DNA of 64,000 nucleotides from Streptomyces cavernicola (GCF_029968035.1 NZ_JASCIQ010000041.1:1-64000); one strand, 5' to 3'. Positions 50,438 through 61,022 are shown, counted from the first letter of the stretch. Numbers and translations: made by a program. Notes: generated by a model from the sequence alone, not told the origin.

Positions 50438-51361
50438 TCAGAAGGGCCGGTCGCCGACGATGCCCGCGCGTTCCATCTTGCGTACGGCGGGCCAGTAGTC
50501 CTGGACGGCGTAGTGCTGGGTGGAGCGGTTGTCCCAGACGGCCACGCTGTTCTTCGTCCAGCGCCAGCGGACCTGGTACTCGGGGACCGCGGCCTGGCTG
50601 CGCAGATAGGTCAGGAGGTCGGCGGCGCCGGGCGCGTAGTCCTGGCCGAAGCGCACATGCTCGGGCCGGTGGTAGTTGACGAAGTGGGTGGTGAAGCTGT
50701 TGACGAAGAGGATCTGCTCGCCGGTCACCGGGTGGGTGCGGACCACGGGGTGTTCGGCGTCCGGGTACTTGGCGGCGAGTGCGCGGCGCTCCTCGACGGG
50801 GAGTACGGCGCCGAAGCTCGACTCGATGCTGTGCCGTGCGCGCAGGTCCGCGATCCGGTCCTTGGTGTGCTGCGGGAGGCGGCGGTGGGCCTCGGCCATG
50901 TCGACCCAGATCGTGTCGCCGCCCACGGGAGGCGTCTCCACGCAGCGCAGCACGGCCCCCATGGACGGGGTTTCGCGCCAAGTCCCGTCGCAGTGCAGGG
51001 AGTTCTCGTAGTGCTCCGGCGCACTGTCGAGGTCCTTGTAGATGCGGACGAGGCCTGGGTGTTCGGGGTCGCTGCCGGCCACCGGGTGGTCCTCCAGGGG
51101 GCCGAAGCGGGAGGCGAAGGCGACGTGCTCGGCGCGGGTCAGGTCCTGGTCGCGCAGGAACAACACCTTGTACCGCAGGAGGAGCAGCTCGATCCGGGCG
51201 AACAAGTCGTCGTCGCGGGCGGCGTCGGCGAGCTGCACGCCGTGCAGTTCGGCGCCGATGGTGCAGGTCAGGGGCTCGACGGTGAGGGAGGGGCGCGGGG
51301 CGCCGGGACGCACCGGTGCGGGTGCTGCCGCTTTCTCCTTCGGCTGTGCGGTCCTGGTCAT
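50438..51361 (-). CDS. TauD/TfdA-family Fe(II)/2-oxoglutarate dioxygenase
   Basis: A 307-residue dioxygenase that hydroxylates its substrate while converting 2-oxoglutarate to succinate. The facial triad is His/Asp in SLHCDGTWRE and the distal His in NRSTQHYAVQDYWP; the 2-oxoglutarate-binding Arg is in VRKMERAGI. Upstream LFLRDQDLTRAEHVAFASRFG is the family signature. It lies 15 nt before the MFS gene in the BKACE operon. Hydroxylation could create the alcohol that is then oxidised to a beta-keto acid. Taurine or 2,4-D-type substrates are not implied. Confidence 0.86.
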   Translation of the reverse strand: MTRTAQPKEKAAAPAPVRPGAPRPSLTVEPLTCTIGAELHGVQLADAARDDDLFARIELLLLRYKVLFLRDQDLTRAEHVAFASRFGPLEDHPVAGSDPEHPGLVRIYKDLDSAPEHYENSLHCDGTWRETPSMGAVLRCVETPPVGGDTIWVDMAEAHRRLPQHTKDRIADLRARHSIESSFGAVLPVEERRALAAKYPDAEHPVVRTHPVTGEQILFVNSFTTHFVNYHRPEHVRFGQDYAPGAADLLTYLRSQAAVPEYQVRWRWTKNSVAVWDNRSTQHYAVQDYWPAVRKMERAGIVGDRPF

Positions 51362-51423
51362 GTGGTCGTCACTCCTGGAGAGTCGGGTGGGGTGAGCTCA
51401 GAGCGCTCGGAGCGGTCAGATCC

Positions 51424-52395
51424 TCAGAGGGTGAACACGGAGGAGCCGGTGGTCCGGCCGGCCTCCAGGTCGTGGTGGGCCGTCACCGCGTCCGGCAGGG
51501 CGTACCGCTGGTCGATGCGGATGTCGATGCGCCCGGACGCGACGTGCCGGAACAGCTCCGCGGCCAGGGCGTCCCGCTCGGCCGGGTCCGCGATGTAGTC
51601 GGCGAGCGCGGGCCGGGTCGCGAACAGGGAGCCGTGGACGGCGAGTTGCATGGCGTCGAGCGGCGGCACCCCGGAGGCGGTGCCGAAGCACACCAGGAGT
51701 CCGCGGCGCCGCAGGGACGCCATGGACGCGGCGACGGTGTCCTTGCCGATGCTGTCGAAGACGACAGGAACGCCCTGGCCGTCGGTCAGTTCACGGACCC
51801 GCCGGGCGACGTCCTCGTGCCGGTACAGGATGGTGTGCGCGCAGCCGTGGGCCTCGGCGATCTCGGCCTTCTCCTCGCTGGAGACGGTGCCGATGACGGT
51901 GATGCCGAGCAGCTTCGCCCACTGCGCGAAGATGAGGCCCACTCCCCCGGCCGCCGCGTGCAGCAGCACGGTGTCCCCCGGCTTCAGCGGGTGGATGCGG
52001 CGCAGCAGGTACGCCGCGGTGAGGCCGCGCATCGTCATCGCGGCCGCGGTCTCGCAGCTGATCGCGTCCGGGAGTTTGATCAACGGCTCGGCCGGCATGA
52101 CGCGTTCGGTGCTGTACGCGCCGAGGGGGCTGCCGGTGTACGTGACGCGGTCGCCCGCCGAGACGTGGGTGACGCCCTCGCCCACCGCCTCGACCACGCC
52201 GGCCGCCTCGACGCCGAGGCCGTTCGGCAGGGGCACGGGGTAGAGGCCGGTGCGGAAGTAGGTGTCGGCGAAGTTCAGGCCGACGGCGTCGTGCCGGATG
52301 CGCACCTCGCCGGGTCCTGGGTCCCCGACCGCGACCTCCTCCCACCGCATGACCTCGGGTTTGCCGGTCTCCTCGAATCGAATGGCGTGTGCCAC
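51424..52395 (-). CDS. Quinone oxidoreductase-like MDR enzyme
   Basis: A 323-residue zinc-independent medium-chain dehydrogenase/reductase. It has the GroES-like N-terminus GEVRIRHDAVGLNFADTYFRTGLYP, the Rossmann motif LLHAAAGGVGLIFAQWAKLLG and VFDSIGKDT. Relatives reduce quinones or enones with NADPH. In this operon it could reduce an enoyl or oxo intermediate. ATG at 52395. Confidence 0.86.
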   Translation of the reverse strand: MAHAIRFEETGKPEVMRWEEVAVGDPGPGEVRIRHDAVGLNFADTYFRTGLYPVPLPNGLGVEAAGVVEAVGEGVTHVSAGDRVTYTGSPLGAYSTERVMPAEPLIKLPDAISCETAAAMTMRGLTAAYLLRRIHPLKPGDTVLLHAAAGGVGLIFAQWAKLLGITVIGTVSSEEKAEIAEAHGCAHTILYRHEDVARRVRELTDGQGVPVVFDSIGKDTVAASMASLRRRGLLVCFGTASGVPPLDAMQLAVHGSLFATRPALADYIADPAERDALAAELFRHVASGRIDIRIDQRYALPDAVTAHHDLEAGRTTGSSVFTL

Positions 52396-52426
52396 GGATG
52401 CTCCGTCCGTTGATGGGTCGACAGGG

Positions 52427-53485
52427 TCAGCGCGTGACGTCGCGCAGCATCGAACCGCGGTGTCCTGGGCGGCGGTTGGGCACCATGCCGAGGCGGGCCA
52501 GGGTCTCGTCGGTGTCCGCGTACCACTCGCCGAGCTGGTAGATCTCGCGCGCCTCGGGGCCCGTGGCGATGTCGCGGCCCACCGCGTCGGCGATCCGGAC
52601 CATCTGCTCGACCTGCTGCACGGAGGACATGCGCTCGCCCTTCCTGCGCCACAGGTTGTCCTCGTTGCCGACCCGGACGTGCGCGCCGAGGGCGATGCCG
52701 ACGGTGTTCATCGGGGCCACGGCGCGCATGGACGCCTCGATGGTGAGGACTGCGCCGTCCGGGACACGGCGGATGAACTCGACCAGGTCGGCGGGGTGCC
52801 GACCCGCGAAACCGCCGCCGATGGCCACGTAGTTGAGGACGAGGGGCCCGCTGTAGACGCCCTTGCGGATCATCCGCTCGACGGTCTCCAGCTGTGCCAG
52901 GTGGGCGAGTTGGAAGTGCGGCTGGATGTCATTGGTACGCAGCCGCTTGAGGTGTTCGAGGTAGAACTCGGGTCCCGCCTCGACGACCATGTCGCGGTAC
53001 GCCTGGTACATGGCGGGCTTCGCGATCGACGTGCCCTCGATGTCCTCGTCGTCGAAGAGCTCCACGATGTTCATCTGGCTGGTGCCAATGGCGATCGTCA
53101 CCTGGTCGGGGCGCGGGGTGATCTCGGCCAGCATGTGCCGGGTGTCGTAGCTGAGCCACTTGGCGTCCGCGCCCTCGTCCTCCGGCGCGAAGGAGATGGA
53201 GCCGCCGATCTGCAGCACCATGTCGGGCACGGCCTCGCGCAGCCGGGCCATCAGCTCGTTGAACATCGACATGCGCTTGGAGCCGTGCCCGTCCAGCTCG
53301 CGGACGTGGATGTGCAGCACGGTGGCGCCGGCGTTGTGGCAGTCGACCGCGGCCTGGACGTGCTCGTCCATGGTGACCGGCAGGTCGTCGGCGTCGCCGG
53401 GCAGCCACTCGGGGCCGTACGGGGCGGCCTGGATGACCAGCTTCTCCTGGTTCTCCGGGTAGAGGGAGTCGTCGAGGAAGTGCAT
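52427..53485 (-). CDS. Beta-keto acid cleavage enzyme (BKACE, DUF849)
   Basis: A 352-residue Zn-dependent enzyme that condenses a beta-keto acid with acetyl-CoA, giving acetoacetate and a shortened acyl-CoA. Metal-ligand regions are ATVLHIHVREL (His pair) and the later Glu/His segments; LQIGGSISFAP and ALGAHVRVGNEDNLW are family hallmarks. The first gene of the catabolic operon, it starts at the ATG of 53485 after AGGAGA; the in-frame upstream extension is not conserved. Known members act on lysine-derived keto acids, dehydrocarnitine or others. The substrate here is unknown. Confidence 0.88.
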   Translation of the reverse strand: MHFLDDSLYPENQEKLVIQAAPYGPEWLPGDADDLPVTMDEHVQAAVDCHNAGATVLHIHVRELDGHGSKRMSMFNELMARLREAVPDMVLQIGGSISFAPEDEGADAKWLSYDTRHMLAEITPRPDQVTIAIGTSQMNIVELFDDEDIEGTSIAKPAMYQAYRDMVVEAGPEFYLEHLKRLRTNDIQPHFQLAHLAQLETVERMIRKGVYSGPLVLNYVAIGGGFAGRHPADLVEFIRRVPDGAVLTIEASMRAVAPMNTVGIALGAHVRVGNEDNLWRRKGERMSSVQQVEQMVRIADAVGRDIATGPEAREIYQLGEWYADTDETLARLGMVPNRRPGHRGSMLRDVTR

Positions 53486-53710
53486 GGCGGTTCTCCTTGG
53501 TCTACGGGCCGGCGACACGCTCGGTCGCCCACGCCACCGCACGGCGCGGCACGGCGTATCGCCGTACGAACCGGCTTGTGGTGAAGGGGAGTTGACGATC
53601 GCCGCGGATGTCGCGGGGCGCTTCTGCGTGCGGGGCGAGTGCCCCATCGGTAAGGCCACGTTAGGCCGCCGTTCAGGGGCGCGCTGCACCACAGGTGACA
53701 GGAGAATTAC
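53486..53710. other. Promoter region of the BKACE operon
   Basis: About 225 nt between the AraC stop and the BKACE start. A small inverted repeat CACCTGTGGTG lies near 53690 and TTACC blocks flank it. No clear sigma-70 promoter is seen. An AraC-type activator site is expected here. Confidence 0.35.
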
Positions 53711-54727
53711 CTATTCGGGACAGGCGTCGGAGGCCTGGCGGGCGCGCCACTCCCGCGCGCTGCACCCGAAGCGTTCGCGGAACCAGCGCGAGAAGGCGCT
53801 GGGCGCGGAGAAGCCGAGGAGCCCGGAGACGTCCGTCAGCGAGCGGCGCGGGTTGGCCACGAGTTGCTGCGCCAGTTCCATGCGGGTCGCGTTGAGGAGC
53901 GAGGAGAACGTCTCGCCCGACGCCGCGAGGTGCCGGTGCACGGTGCGCCGGTCGACGCCGAGGCTGGCCGCCACCTGTTCGACGGAGCACCGCCCGGTCG
54001 GCAGCAGGGCGCCGATCAACTCCCGTACCCGGTCCGCCTCCGAGGTGTCCCTGGACACGGCGATGGACTCGAAGTACTGCCGCGCGTACGTGTGCAGGAG
54101 CGGGTCGGACATCGCGTTGGGCACGTCGAGGTCGCCGCTGTAGAAGACGATGCCGTTGAACTCCTGGTCGAACTCGACCACGGGTCCGAAGAACCGCCGG
54201 TGCGAGGCCGGGTCGGCGGGCGCCGGGTGGGTGAAGCAGACGGTCAGCGGCTGCCAGCGGGCGCCGAGGAACTCCCGCAGCAGCTGGTGGAAGGCGCCCA
54301 CCGCGAGTTCCACGGCCTGGCGGGCCGCCACCGGCCCGGTCAGCTCCAGGCCGAGCTTGAGCGTCGCGAGGCCGTCCGCCTCGGAGAGCCGGTTGTGGAG
54401 CATCTCGTTGTACATGTGCTCGTAGCGGAGCAGGAACGCGAGGGCGCTGCGCACATCGGTCTCCTCGCGGAGGACCAGGCTGATCGGGCCGAGGTTGGAG
54501 AAGCGCCGGCGCTCGGCGAGCAGCAGCCCGAAGTCCTCGCGGTGCGCGGCCGCGGCCGAGAGTTCCAGGAGCCGGATCACGGCCGCCCCCGAGATCCACC
54601 GGTCCTGCATGGTCAGCCCTACCGGGTCCAGGCCGACCTGCCGCAGGAGGGCGCGCGGGTCGATGCCGAGCGAGCGGCTCAGCTCGACGTAGCCGCTGAG
54701 GCTGGCGTTGCGGACGAGGGGCTTCAT
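53711..54727 (-). CDS. AraC-family transcriptional activator
   Basis: A 338-residue regulator. The N-terminal arabinose-binding-like domain (PF12625 type, about residues 10-200) includes LGIDPRALLRQVGLDP and EDFGLLLAERRRFSNLGPISL. The C-terminal AraC HTH pair includes VEQVAASLGVDRRTVHRHLAASGETF and LLGFSAPSAFSRWFRERFGCSAREWR. It lies directly upstream of the BKACE operon on the same strand and probably activates it in response to the substrate. ATG at 54727; a longer ORF exists. Confidence 0.86.
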   Translation of the reverse strand: MKPLVRNASLSGYVELSRSLGIDPRALLRQVGLDPVGLTMQDRWISGAAVIRLLELSAAAAHREDFGLLLAERRRFSNLGPISLVLREETDVRSALAFLLRYEHMYNEMLHNRLSEADGLATLKLGLELTGPVAARQAVELAVGAFHQLLREFLGARWQPLTVCFTHPAPADPASHRRFFGPVVEFDQEFNGIVFYSGDLDVPNAMSDPLLHTYARQYFESIAVSRDTSEADRVRELIGALLPTGRCSVEQVAASLGVDRRTVHRHLAASGETFSSLLNATRMELAQQLVANPRRSLTDVSGLLGFSAPSAFSRWFRERFGCSAREWRARQASDACPE

Positions 54728-54850
54728 GGGCGCTCTCCCTGACGGTGGCCCCAACTGATAAGTCAGGTGTCACGCGGAGTCAAGAGATCCCGGCGGCGCT
54801 CGCCCCGGCGCTCGTCCGGCGTGCGGGCCGTGACTGTCGGGGAGCGCCGT

Positions 54851-55735
54851 TCACTCCCGTACGCACTCCTCGACGACCGCGGCGACCTGCTGTGCGGCGG
54901 CCGTGCTGTGGGGAGCCCGGCGGCCCAGGACCAGGTCGACGGTCTCCTGCTCCGCGAGGGGGACGTAGGTGACGCCGTCCAGGCGCAGGCTCTGCACCGA
55001 CTCGGGGACGAGGGCCACGCCGTGTCCGGCGGCGACGAGGACGACGAGGGTGGCGGTCTCGCCGACCTCGACGAGGGACGGGGGCTGGAATCCGGCCTCG
55101 CGGCAGGCGGTGAGGATGCGGTCGTGCATGGCGGAGCGCGGCCCTGCGGGGTGGATGACGAAGGGCTCGCCCGCGAGGGCGCCGAGCGGGAGCGGTGCGC
55201 TCGCGGCCAGGGGGTGGTGGGAGGGCAGTACGGCCACCAGCTTCTCGGTGCGGAGCGGCGTGAGGTCGATGCCCTCGGCCGCGGTGCCGGAGCGGAAGAC
55301 CGCGAGGTCGTAGCCGCCGGAGAGCAGGCCGTCCACGAGTTGCGGGGTGAGCAGCTCACCGTGCAACTCCAGGGTGATGTCGGGGAGTTGGGCCCTTACC
55401 GTACGGGCGACGCGGGGCAGGACGTCGTACGTGGCGGTGCCGATGAAGCCGACGGAGACGCGGCCCGCGCGGCCGGTGGCGAGCTCCTGCATGTGGACGC
55501 GGGCCCGCTCGGCCTCGGCGAGCAGGGTGCGCGCGTACCCGGTCAGCTCCCGGCCCGCCTCGGTGAGCTCGACGTGCCGGGTGGAGCGGTGGAACAGGGG
55601 CGTGCCGAGCTCGCGCTCCAGCTGCTTGATCTGCTGGGACAGGGCGGGCTGGGCGACGTGCAGGCGGGCCGCCGCGCGCCCGAAGTGGCACTCTTCGGCG
55701 AGCGCGAGGAAGTAGCGGACCTGGCGGAGCTCCAT
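54851..55735 (-). CDS. LysR-type regulator of pcaFIJ
   Basis: A 294-residue LysR protein. The HTH (residues 1-60) is MELRQVRYFLALAEECHFGRAAARLHVAQPALSQQIKQLERELG; the effector domain follows. It is CatR/CatM/BenM-like in style. It diverges from the pcaFIJ operon with a perfect inverted repeat between, the usual layout for autoregulation and activation by a pathway intermediate such as a muconate or beta-ketoadipate. Streptomyces pca genes are often under PcaV (MarR), so LysR control is a noteworthy variant. ATG at 55735. Confidence 0.86.
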   Translation of the reverse strand: MELRQVRYFLALAEECHFGRAAARLHVAQPALSQQIKQLERELGTPLFHRSTRHVELTEAGRELTGYARTLLAEAERARVHMQELATGRAGRVSVGFIGTATYDVLPRVARTVRAQLPDITLELHGELLTPQLVDGLLSGGYDLAVFRSGTAAEGIDLTPLRTEKLVAVLPSHHPLAASAPLPLGALAGEPFVIHPAGPRSAMHDRILTACREAGFQPPSLVEVGETATLVVLVAAGHGVALVPESVQSLRLDGVTYVPLAEQETVDLVLGRRAPHSTAAAQQVAAVVEECVRE

Positions 55736-55751
55736 GGACCCCATTCTAGAC

Positions 55752-55774
55752 ATTCATAATGGCTCCTTATGAAT
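55752..55774. promoter_or_regulatory. LysR-type operator
   Basis: ATTCATAA and TTATGAAT are perfect 8-bp inverted repeats around TGGCTCC, 17 nt from the LysR start and about 54 nt before the pcaF start. The T-N11-A core and AT-rich arms fit a LysR recognition site. Confidence 0.75.
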
Positions 55775-55827
55775 ACCGCGAGACTAGGTCTTGGACGTGA
55801 TGAAGCGGCCGCTCTAGCGTGAGGGGC

Positions 55828-57053
<1,226 letters not shown>

Positions 57054-57057
<4 letters not shown>

Positions 57058-57725
57058 GTGCGCGACTCTGCGAGCACGCCGACGAGGCGGTGGCCGGGAT
57101 CGAGGACGGCTCGACCGTGCTCGTCGGCGGCTTCGGGATGGCGGGCATGCCGGTCGAGTTGATCGACGCGCTGATCCGTCAGGGCGCGAAGGACCTGACC
57201 GTCGTCTCCAACAACGCGGGCAACGGCGACACCGGCCTAGCGGCGCTCCTCGCGAAGGGCCGGGTCCGCAAGGTCGTCTGCTCCTTCCCCCGGCAGTCCG
57301 ACTCGTACGTCTTCGACGAGCTGTACCGGTCCGGGAAGATCGAGTTGGAGGTCGTGCCGCAGGGCAACCTCGCCGAGCGGATGCGGGCGGCGGGAGCGGG
57401 CATCGGCGCGTTCTACTGCCCCACCGGGGTCGGGACGCTGCTCGCCGAGGGCAAGGAGACCCGTGTCATCGACGGGCGTACGTACGTGTTGGAGTACCCG
57501 ATCAAGGGCGATGTCGCGCTGATCGGCGCGCACCGGGCGGACCGCACGGGCAACCTCGTCTACCGCAAGACGGCCCGCAACTTCGGGCCCGTCATGGCCA
57601 CCGCAGCGACCACCGTGATCGCGCAGGTGCGGGAGGTCGTGGAGACCGGCGTCCTCGACCCGGAGACCGTGGTGACACCGAGCATTTTCGTCGACCGTGT
57701 GGTGCAGGAGGCGGATCGCACATGA
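57054..57725 (+). CDS. pcaI: 3-oxoadipate CoA-transferase subunit A
   Basis: A 223-residue alpha subunit of a family I CoA-transferase, which moves CoA from succinyl-CoA to beta-ketoadipate. It has VLVGGFGMAGMPVELIDALI, SNNAGNGDTGLAALL, EVVPQGNLAERMRAAG and PTGVGTLLAEGKETRVIDGR. It is coupled to pcaF and pcaJ by ATGA overlaps. A succinyl-CoA:acetoacetate transferase would look similar. Confidence 0.86.
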
Positions 57726-58396
57726 ACCGGAACAGTCAACTCACCTGCGGTCAGGGCCCGTTGGACAAGCACGCCATCGCCGCGCTCATCGCGCGCGACA
57801 TCCCCCGGGGCGCGTACGTGAACCTGGGCATCGGCCAGCCGACCCTCGTCGCCGACCATCTGCCCGCCGACTCGGGCGTGGTCCTGCACACCGAGAACGG
57901 CATGCTCAACATGGGCCCCGCGGCCGAGGAGGGGCAGGTCGACCCGGACCTCACCAACGCGGGCAAGGTGCCGGTCACCGAGCTGCCGGGCGCCGCCTAC
58001 TTCCACCACGCCGACTCGTTCGCCATGATGCGCGGCGGGCACCTGGACATCTGCGTCCTGGGCGCTTTCCAGGTCTCCGCGGCCGGCGACCTCGCCAACT
58101 GGCACACGGGCGCGCCCGATGCCATTCCGGCTGTCGGCGGTGCCATGGATCTGGCGATCGGGGCGAAGAAGGTCTTCGTGATGATGACCCTGTTCGCCAA
58201 GGACGGGACACCCAAGCTGGTGCCCGAGTGCGGCTACCCGCTGACCGGCCTGGCCTGCGTCGACCGCGTCTACACCGACCTGGCCGTCTTCGACGTCACG
58301 GCACAGGGCCTCACGGTCCGGGAGACCTTCGGCACCACGGTCGAGGAACTCGCCGGGCGTCTGGACCTGCCGCTGCGGCGGCCGGCTACGGCTTGA
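57722..58396 (+). CDS. pcaJ: 3-oxoadipate CoA-transferase subunit B
   Basis: A 224-residue beta subunit with the catalytic Glu in VLHTENGMLNMGP. It also has YVNLGIGQPTLVADHLP and a GGAMDLAIGAKKVFVMM block. It is the last gene of pcaFIJ. With subunit A it forms a heterotetramer that makes beta-ketoadipyl-CoA. No pcaHG, pcaB, pcaC or pcaL lie in the window, so the upper pathway must be elsewhere. Confidence 0.86.
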   Translation: MNRNSQLTCGQGPLDKHAIAALIARDIPRGAYVNLGIGQPTLVADHLPADSGVVLHTENGMLNMGPAAEEGQVDPDLTNAGKVPVTELPGAAYFHHADSFAMMRGGHLDICVLGAFQVSAAGDLANWHTGAPDAIPAVGGAMDLAIGAKKVFVMMTLFAKDGTPKLVPECGYPLTGLACVDRVYTDLAVFDVTAQGLTVRETFGTTVEELAGRLDLPLRRPATA

Positions 58397-58534
58397 TCTC
58401 TCCTGGGTACGTTCGTTTCGCGCCGGGGCGTTTCGCGGGGTGATCCCTGCGGGCGTCCCGGCTTCGTCGTACGCACCATCGGGTGGCCTGGCCGGAAAAT
58501 TTCCCCTGGTATCCCAAACGCGGAGCTTTGCGTA

Positions 58535-58546
58535 TAGGTTGTCGTC
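58535..58546 (+). promoter_or_regulatory. Possible -10 region before the DUF4190-type gene
   Basis: GCGTATAGGTTG contains a TATAGG hexamer about 65 nt before the TTG start. No convincing -35 is seen. It is a weak proposal. Confidence 0.35.
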
Positions 58547-58602
58547 CTCCTGAAGTTGAGCAGCGTTCAACTTCGACCCGACCCTCTACGCAGGAGCCCG
58601 AG

Positions 58603-59280
58603 TTGAGCTACGGATACCCCCAACCCCCCGCACCCGCGCCCGCCGCCCCGCAGGGAGGCAACGGGCTCGCGGTCGCCGGTCTCGTCCTCGGCATCATCGG
58701 GCTCGTCGTCAGCCTCATCCCCGTCCTGAACGTCGTCGTCTGGCCGTTGGCGATACTCGCCGTGATCTTCGGCGGCGTCGGCCTGGCCAGATCGAGCAAG
58801 GTCGGCAAGGGCAAGGGCGCGGCCATCACGGGTCTGGTCACCGGCATCCTCTCCGTGATCATGTTCTTCGTCATCAACGCCGCGTTCGTCGGCGCCGTCG
58901 ACGAGGCCGCCAAGAACATCGACAAGGACATCCAGCGCGAGCAGCAGAGCCAGGAGGCCGACAACCGGCGCGCCGCCGACAAGGACGTCGAGATCACCTC
59001 CTGCGCCGTCAAGGACACCGAGTTCGGCGGCCAGGAGCTCGACGTGTCCCTCAAGGTCACCAACAACGGGGACGACCGCGCCTCCTACTTCATCGAGGGC
59101 GAGGTCACCGACCAGGACGGCAACCAGGTCACCACCATCAACTCCGTGGTCAGCGACCTCAACCACGGGTCGTCGAAGAAGGAGAACAGCGTCGCCCTCG
59201 CCTTCGGCGACGACCTGAAGGGCGTCACCAAGACCACCTGCAAGATCCTCGACGTCGACCGCAACGCGGTCCTGCAGTAG
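58603..59280 (+). CDS. DUF4190-type membrane protein with C-terminal extracellular domain
   Basis: A 225-residue protein. A Pro/Ala-rich N-terminus (SYGYPQPPAPAPAAPQGGNG) leads to two membrane helices (about 22-66 and 78-98) of DUF4190 type; a helical linker (about 105-135) then joins a DUF4352-like beta domain with two Cys (TSCAVKD, TTCKILD). The TTG at 58603 is the probable start because CAGGAG lies a few bases upstream; the in-frame ATG at 58483 would add non-conserved sequence. The function is unknown. Confidence 0.75.
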   Translation: MSYGYPQPPAPAPAAPQGGNGLAVAGLVLGIIGLVVSLIPVLNVVVWPLAILAVIFGGVGLARSSKVGKGKGAAITGLVTGILSVIMFFVINAAFVGAVDEAAKNIDKDIQREQQSQEADNRRAADKDVEITSCAVKDTEFGGQELDVSLKVTNNGDDRASYFIEGEVTDQDGNQVTTINSVVSDLNHGSSKKENSVALAFGDDLKGVTKTTCKILDVDRNAVLQ

Positions 59281-59391
59281 CCACGCCCCATAGCCGTACG
59301 GGCACGTCCGACAGCCCGTACGACAGCGCGTCCGGCGGCCCCGCCCCACGAGCGAACGCAGCACACGCTCGCGGTCGGGGCCGTCGGCTCC

Positions 59392-59412
59392 CTAGGGGGT
59401 GTCTCCCCCTAG
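59392..59412. mobile_element. Collapsed MITE end: CTAGGGGG/CCCCCTAG pair
   Basis: CTAGGGGG and CCCCCTAG are perfect inverted arms around TGTCT. The sequence CTAGGGGGTGTCTC equals the ends of the 208-bp element at 7201-7408. It may be an internal-deletion relic or act as a terminator between the membrane-protein and GntR genes. Confidence 0.5.
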
Positions 59413-59527
59413 TTCAGCAGGACAGCCTCCCCCGCCTGACGCGGGATGGGATACCGTCCGGCCCGGTCCGCCGGTCGACGCCTGACACCCGTGAGAGCGG
59501 GCTGCGCCGGCGCCCCCTTCCGGCACT

Positions 59528-60169
59528 TCAGTCCTTGAGGTGTTCCAGGATCCGGTGCATCCCGCTGTTCCAGTTCTCCTCCAGCGCCGCCACCGCCCCC
59601 TCCAGGTCGTCGTGGAGCAGGCGCTCGGCGATGCGCTCGTGCTCCACGGCGGAGCGCTCCAGGATGTCGTGGTCGCCGAGGGCCACCCGTTCGTAGCGGT
59701 GCATCGTCACCTTCAGGGAGGTGATCAGCTTCATCAGGCGCTGGTTGGTGCAGCCCGACAGGAGCAGGTCGTGCCAGGCGTCGTCGTATCGCTCTATGAC
59801 GTCGTGCGGCGCCTGCGGCGCGGAGAAGGCGCGGGCCTCCTCCAGGAGTCGAGGGGCGGTCGCCCGCAGTTGCCCGGGGTCGCTGGACCGGAGAGCCAGG
59901 GCTTCGAGTGTCGCGACGATCGCGGTCAGGTCGCGGAACTCCTCGGCGCTGAGCGCGGTGAACCGGAAGCCCTTGCCGCGCTCGCTGGTGATGACGCCCT
60001 CGCGCTCAAGGGTGATCAGGGCCTCGCGCAACGGCGTGCGGCTGACGCCGAGTTCGGTGGCGAGCTGGCCCTCGTTGATCGGCTCGTCGGTCGCGATGGT
60101 GCCGCGCCCCAGGCGCTTCAGCAGTTCCTCCTTGACCTGTTCGCGCAGCGGGCGGTTTTCGATTGGCAT
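59528..60169 (-). CDS. GntR-family regulator, FadR/FCD type
   Basis: A 213-residue regulator. The winged HTH (about residues 5-70) has INEGQLATELGVSRTPLREALITLEREGVITS. The helical FCD domain (about 80-205) has metal- or acid-binding residues in ERYDDAWHDLLL and SAVEHERIAERL. FCD proteins usually sense organic acids. It is downstream of the SDR and glycine dehydrogenase genes on the same strand and probably regulates that cluster. ATG at 60169. Confidence 0.84.
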   Translation of the reverse strand: MPIENRPLREQVKEELLKRLGRGTIATDEPINEGQLATELGVSRTPLREALITLEREGVITSERGKGFRFTALSAEEFRDLTAIVATLEALALRSSDPGQLRATAPRLLEEARAFSAPQAPHDVIERYDDAWHDLLLSGCTNQRLMKLITSLKVTMHRYERVALGDHDILERSAVEHERIAERLLHDDLEGAVAALEENWNSGMHRILEHLKD

Positions 60170-60227
60170 GTCAGGCGGCCCTCCCCTTTTGGTCCGGTCG
60201 ATTATGCGTCGCCCGTCCCCCGTCTCG

Positions 60228-60974
60228 TCACGCGGTGCCCGCGCCGTCCACGGGGATGATCGCCCCGCTCACGAACGCGGCGGCGTCGGACGCGAGGAAC
60301 GCCACGGTCTGCGCGATGTCCCTGGGCTGCCCGATGCGGCCGAGGGGGCGGTCGGCGGCGTCGGCGTAGAACGCGTCGGCGCTCTCGCCGAGTTGGCGGG
60401 CCTCTTCCGCAAGCATGCCGGTGGCGGTGTCGCCGGGGCAGACGCAGTTGACGCGGATGTTGTCGGGGCCGTGGTCGATGGCCATCGCGCGGGTCATGTT
60501 GACGACGGCGCCCTTCGACGCACAGTACGAAACGGCGCGGGCCCCGCCCGAAATCCCCCAGCCCGAACCTGTGTTGACGATCGAGCCGCCGCCCCGCGCC
60601 GCCATGCCGGGTATCACGAGGCGGCTCATCAGCATGATGGAGCGGATGTTGACGGCCATCACCAGGTCCCAGTCGTCGTCGGTGATCTCACAGACGGTGG
60701 AGCGGCGGATGACGCCCGCGTTGTTGAACAGCACGTCGACGCCGCCGAAGCGGTCCTGCGCGGTCGCGGCCACGGCCTCGCAGTCCGCGCGCCGGGAGAC
60801 GTCGCAGCGGACGAAGACGCCGCCGGTGTCCTTGGCGGTCTGCTCGCCGCCCTCGGCGTCGATGTCGGCGATCACCACGCGGGCGCCGAGTTCGGCGAGT
60901 ACCTGGGCCGTCGCGCGGCCGATGCCGGTGGCCGCGCCGGTGACGATGGCACGCTTGCCGTCGAGCGAGATCAT
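60228..60974 (-). CDS. SDR-family dehydrogenase
   Basis: A 248-residue SDR with TGAATGIGRATAQ, NNAGVIRR, the catalytic YCASKGAVVNMTRAMA and PVDGAGTA at the end. It resembles FabG-like or 3-hydroxyacid dehydrogenases. It lies 48 nt after the AcoX-like gene and 58 nt before the GntR gene, in the gcvPAB cluster. The substrate is unknown. Confidence 0.84.
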   Translation of the reverse strand: MISLDGKRAIVTGAATGIGRATAQVLAELGARVVIADIDAEGGEQTAKDTGGVFVRCDVSRRADCEAVAATAQDRFGGVDVLFNNAGVIRRSTVCEITDDDWDLVMAVNIRSIMLMSRLVIPGMAARGGGSIVNTGSGWGISGGARAVSYCASKGAVVNMTRAMAIDHGPDNIRVNCVCPGDTATGMLAEEARQLGESADAFYADAADRPLGRIGQPRDIAQTVAFLASDAAAFVSGAIIPVDGAGTA

Positions 60975-61022
60975 GAGGACTCCTTCGCGGTACGGGAATT
61001 GAGGGATCGGGCGGCCGGGCCG

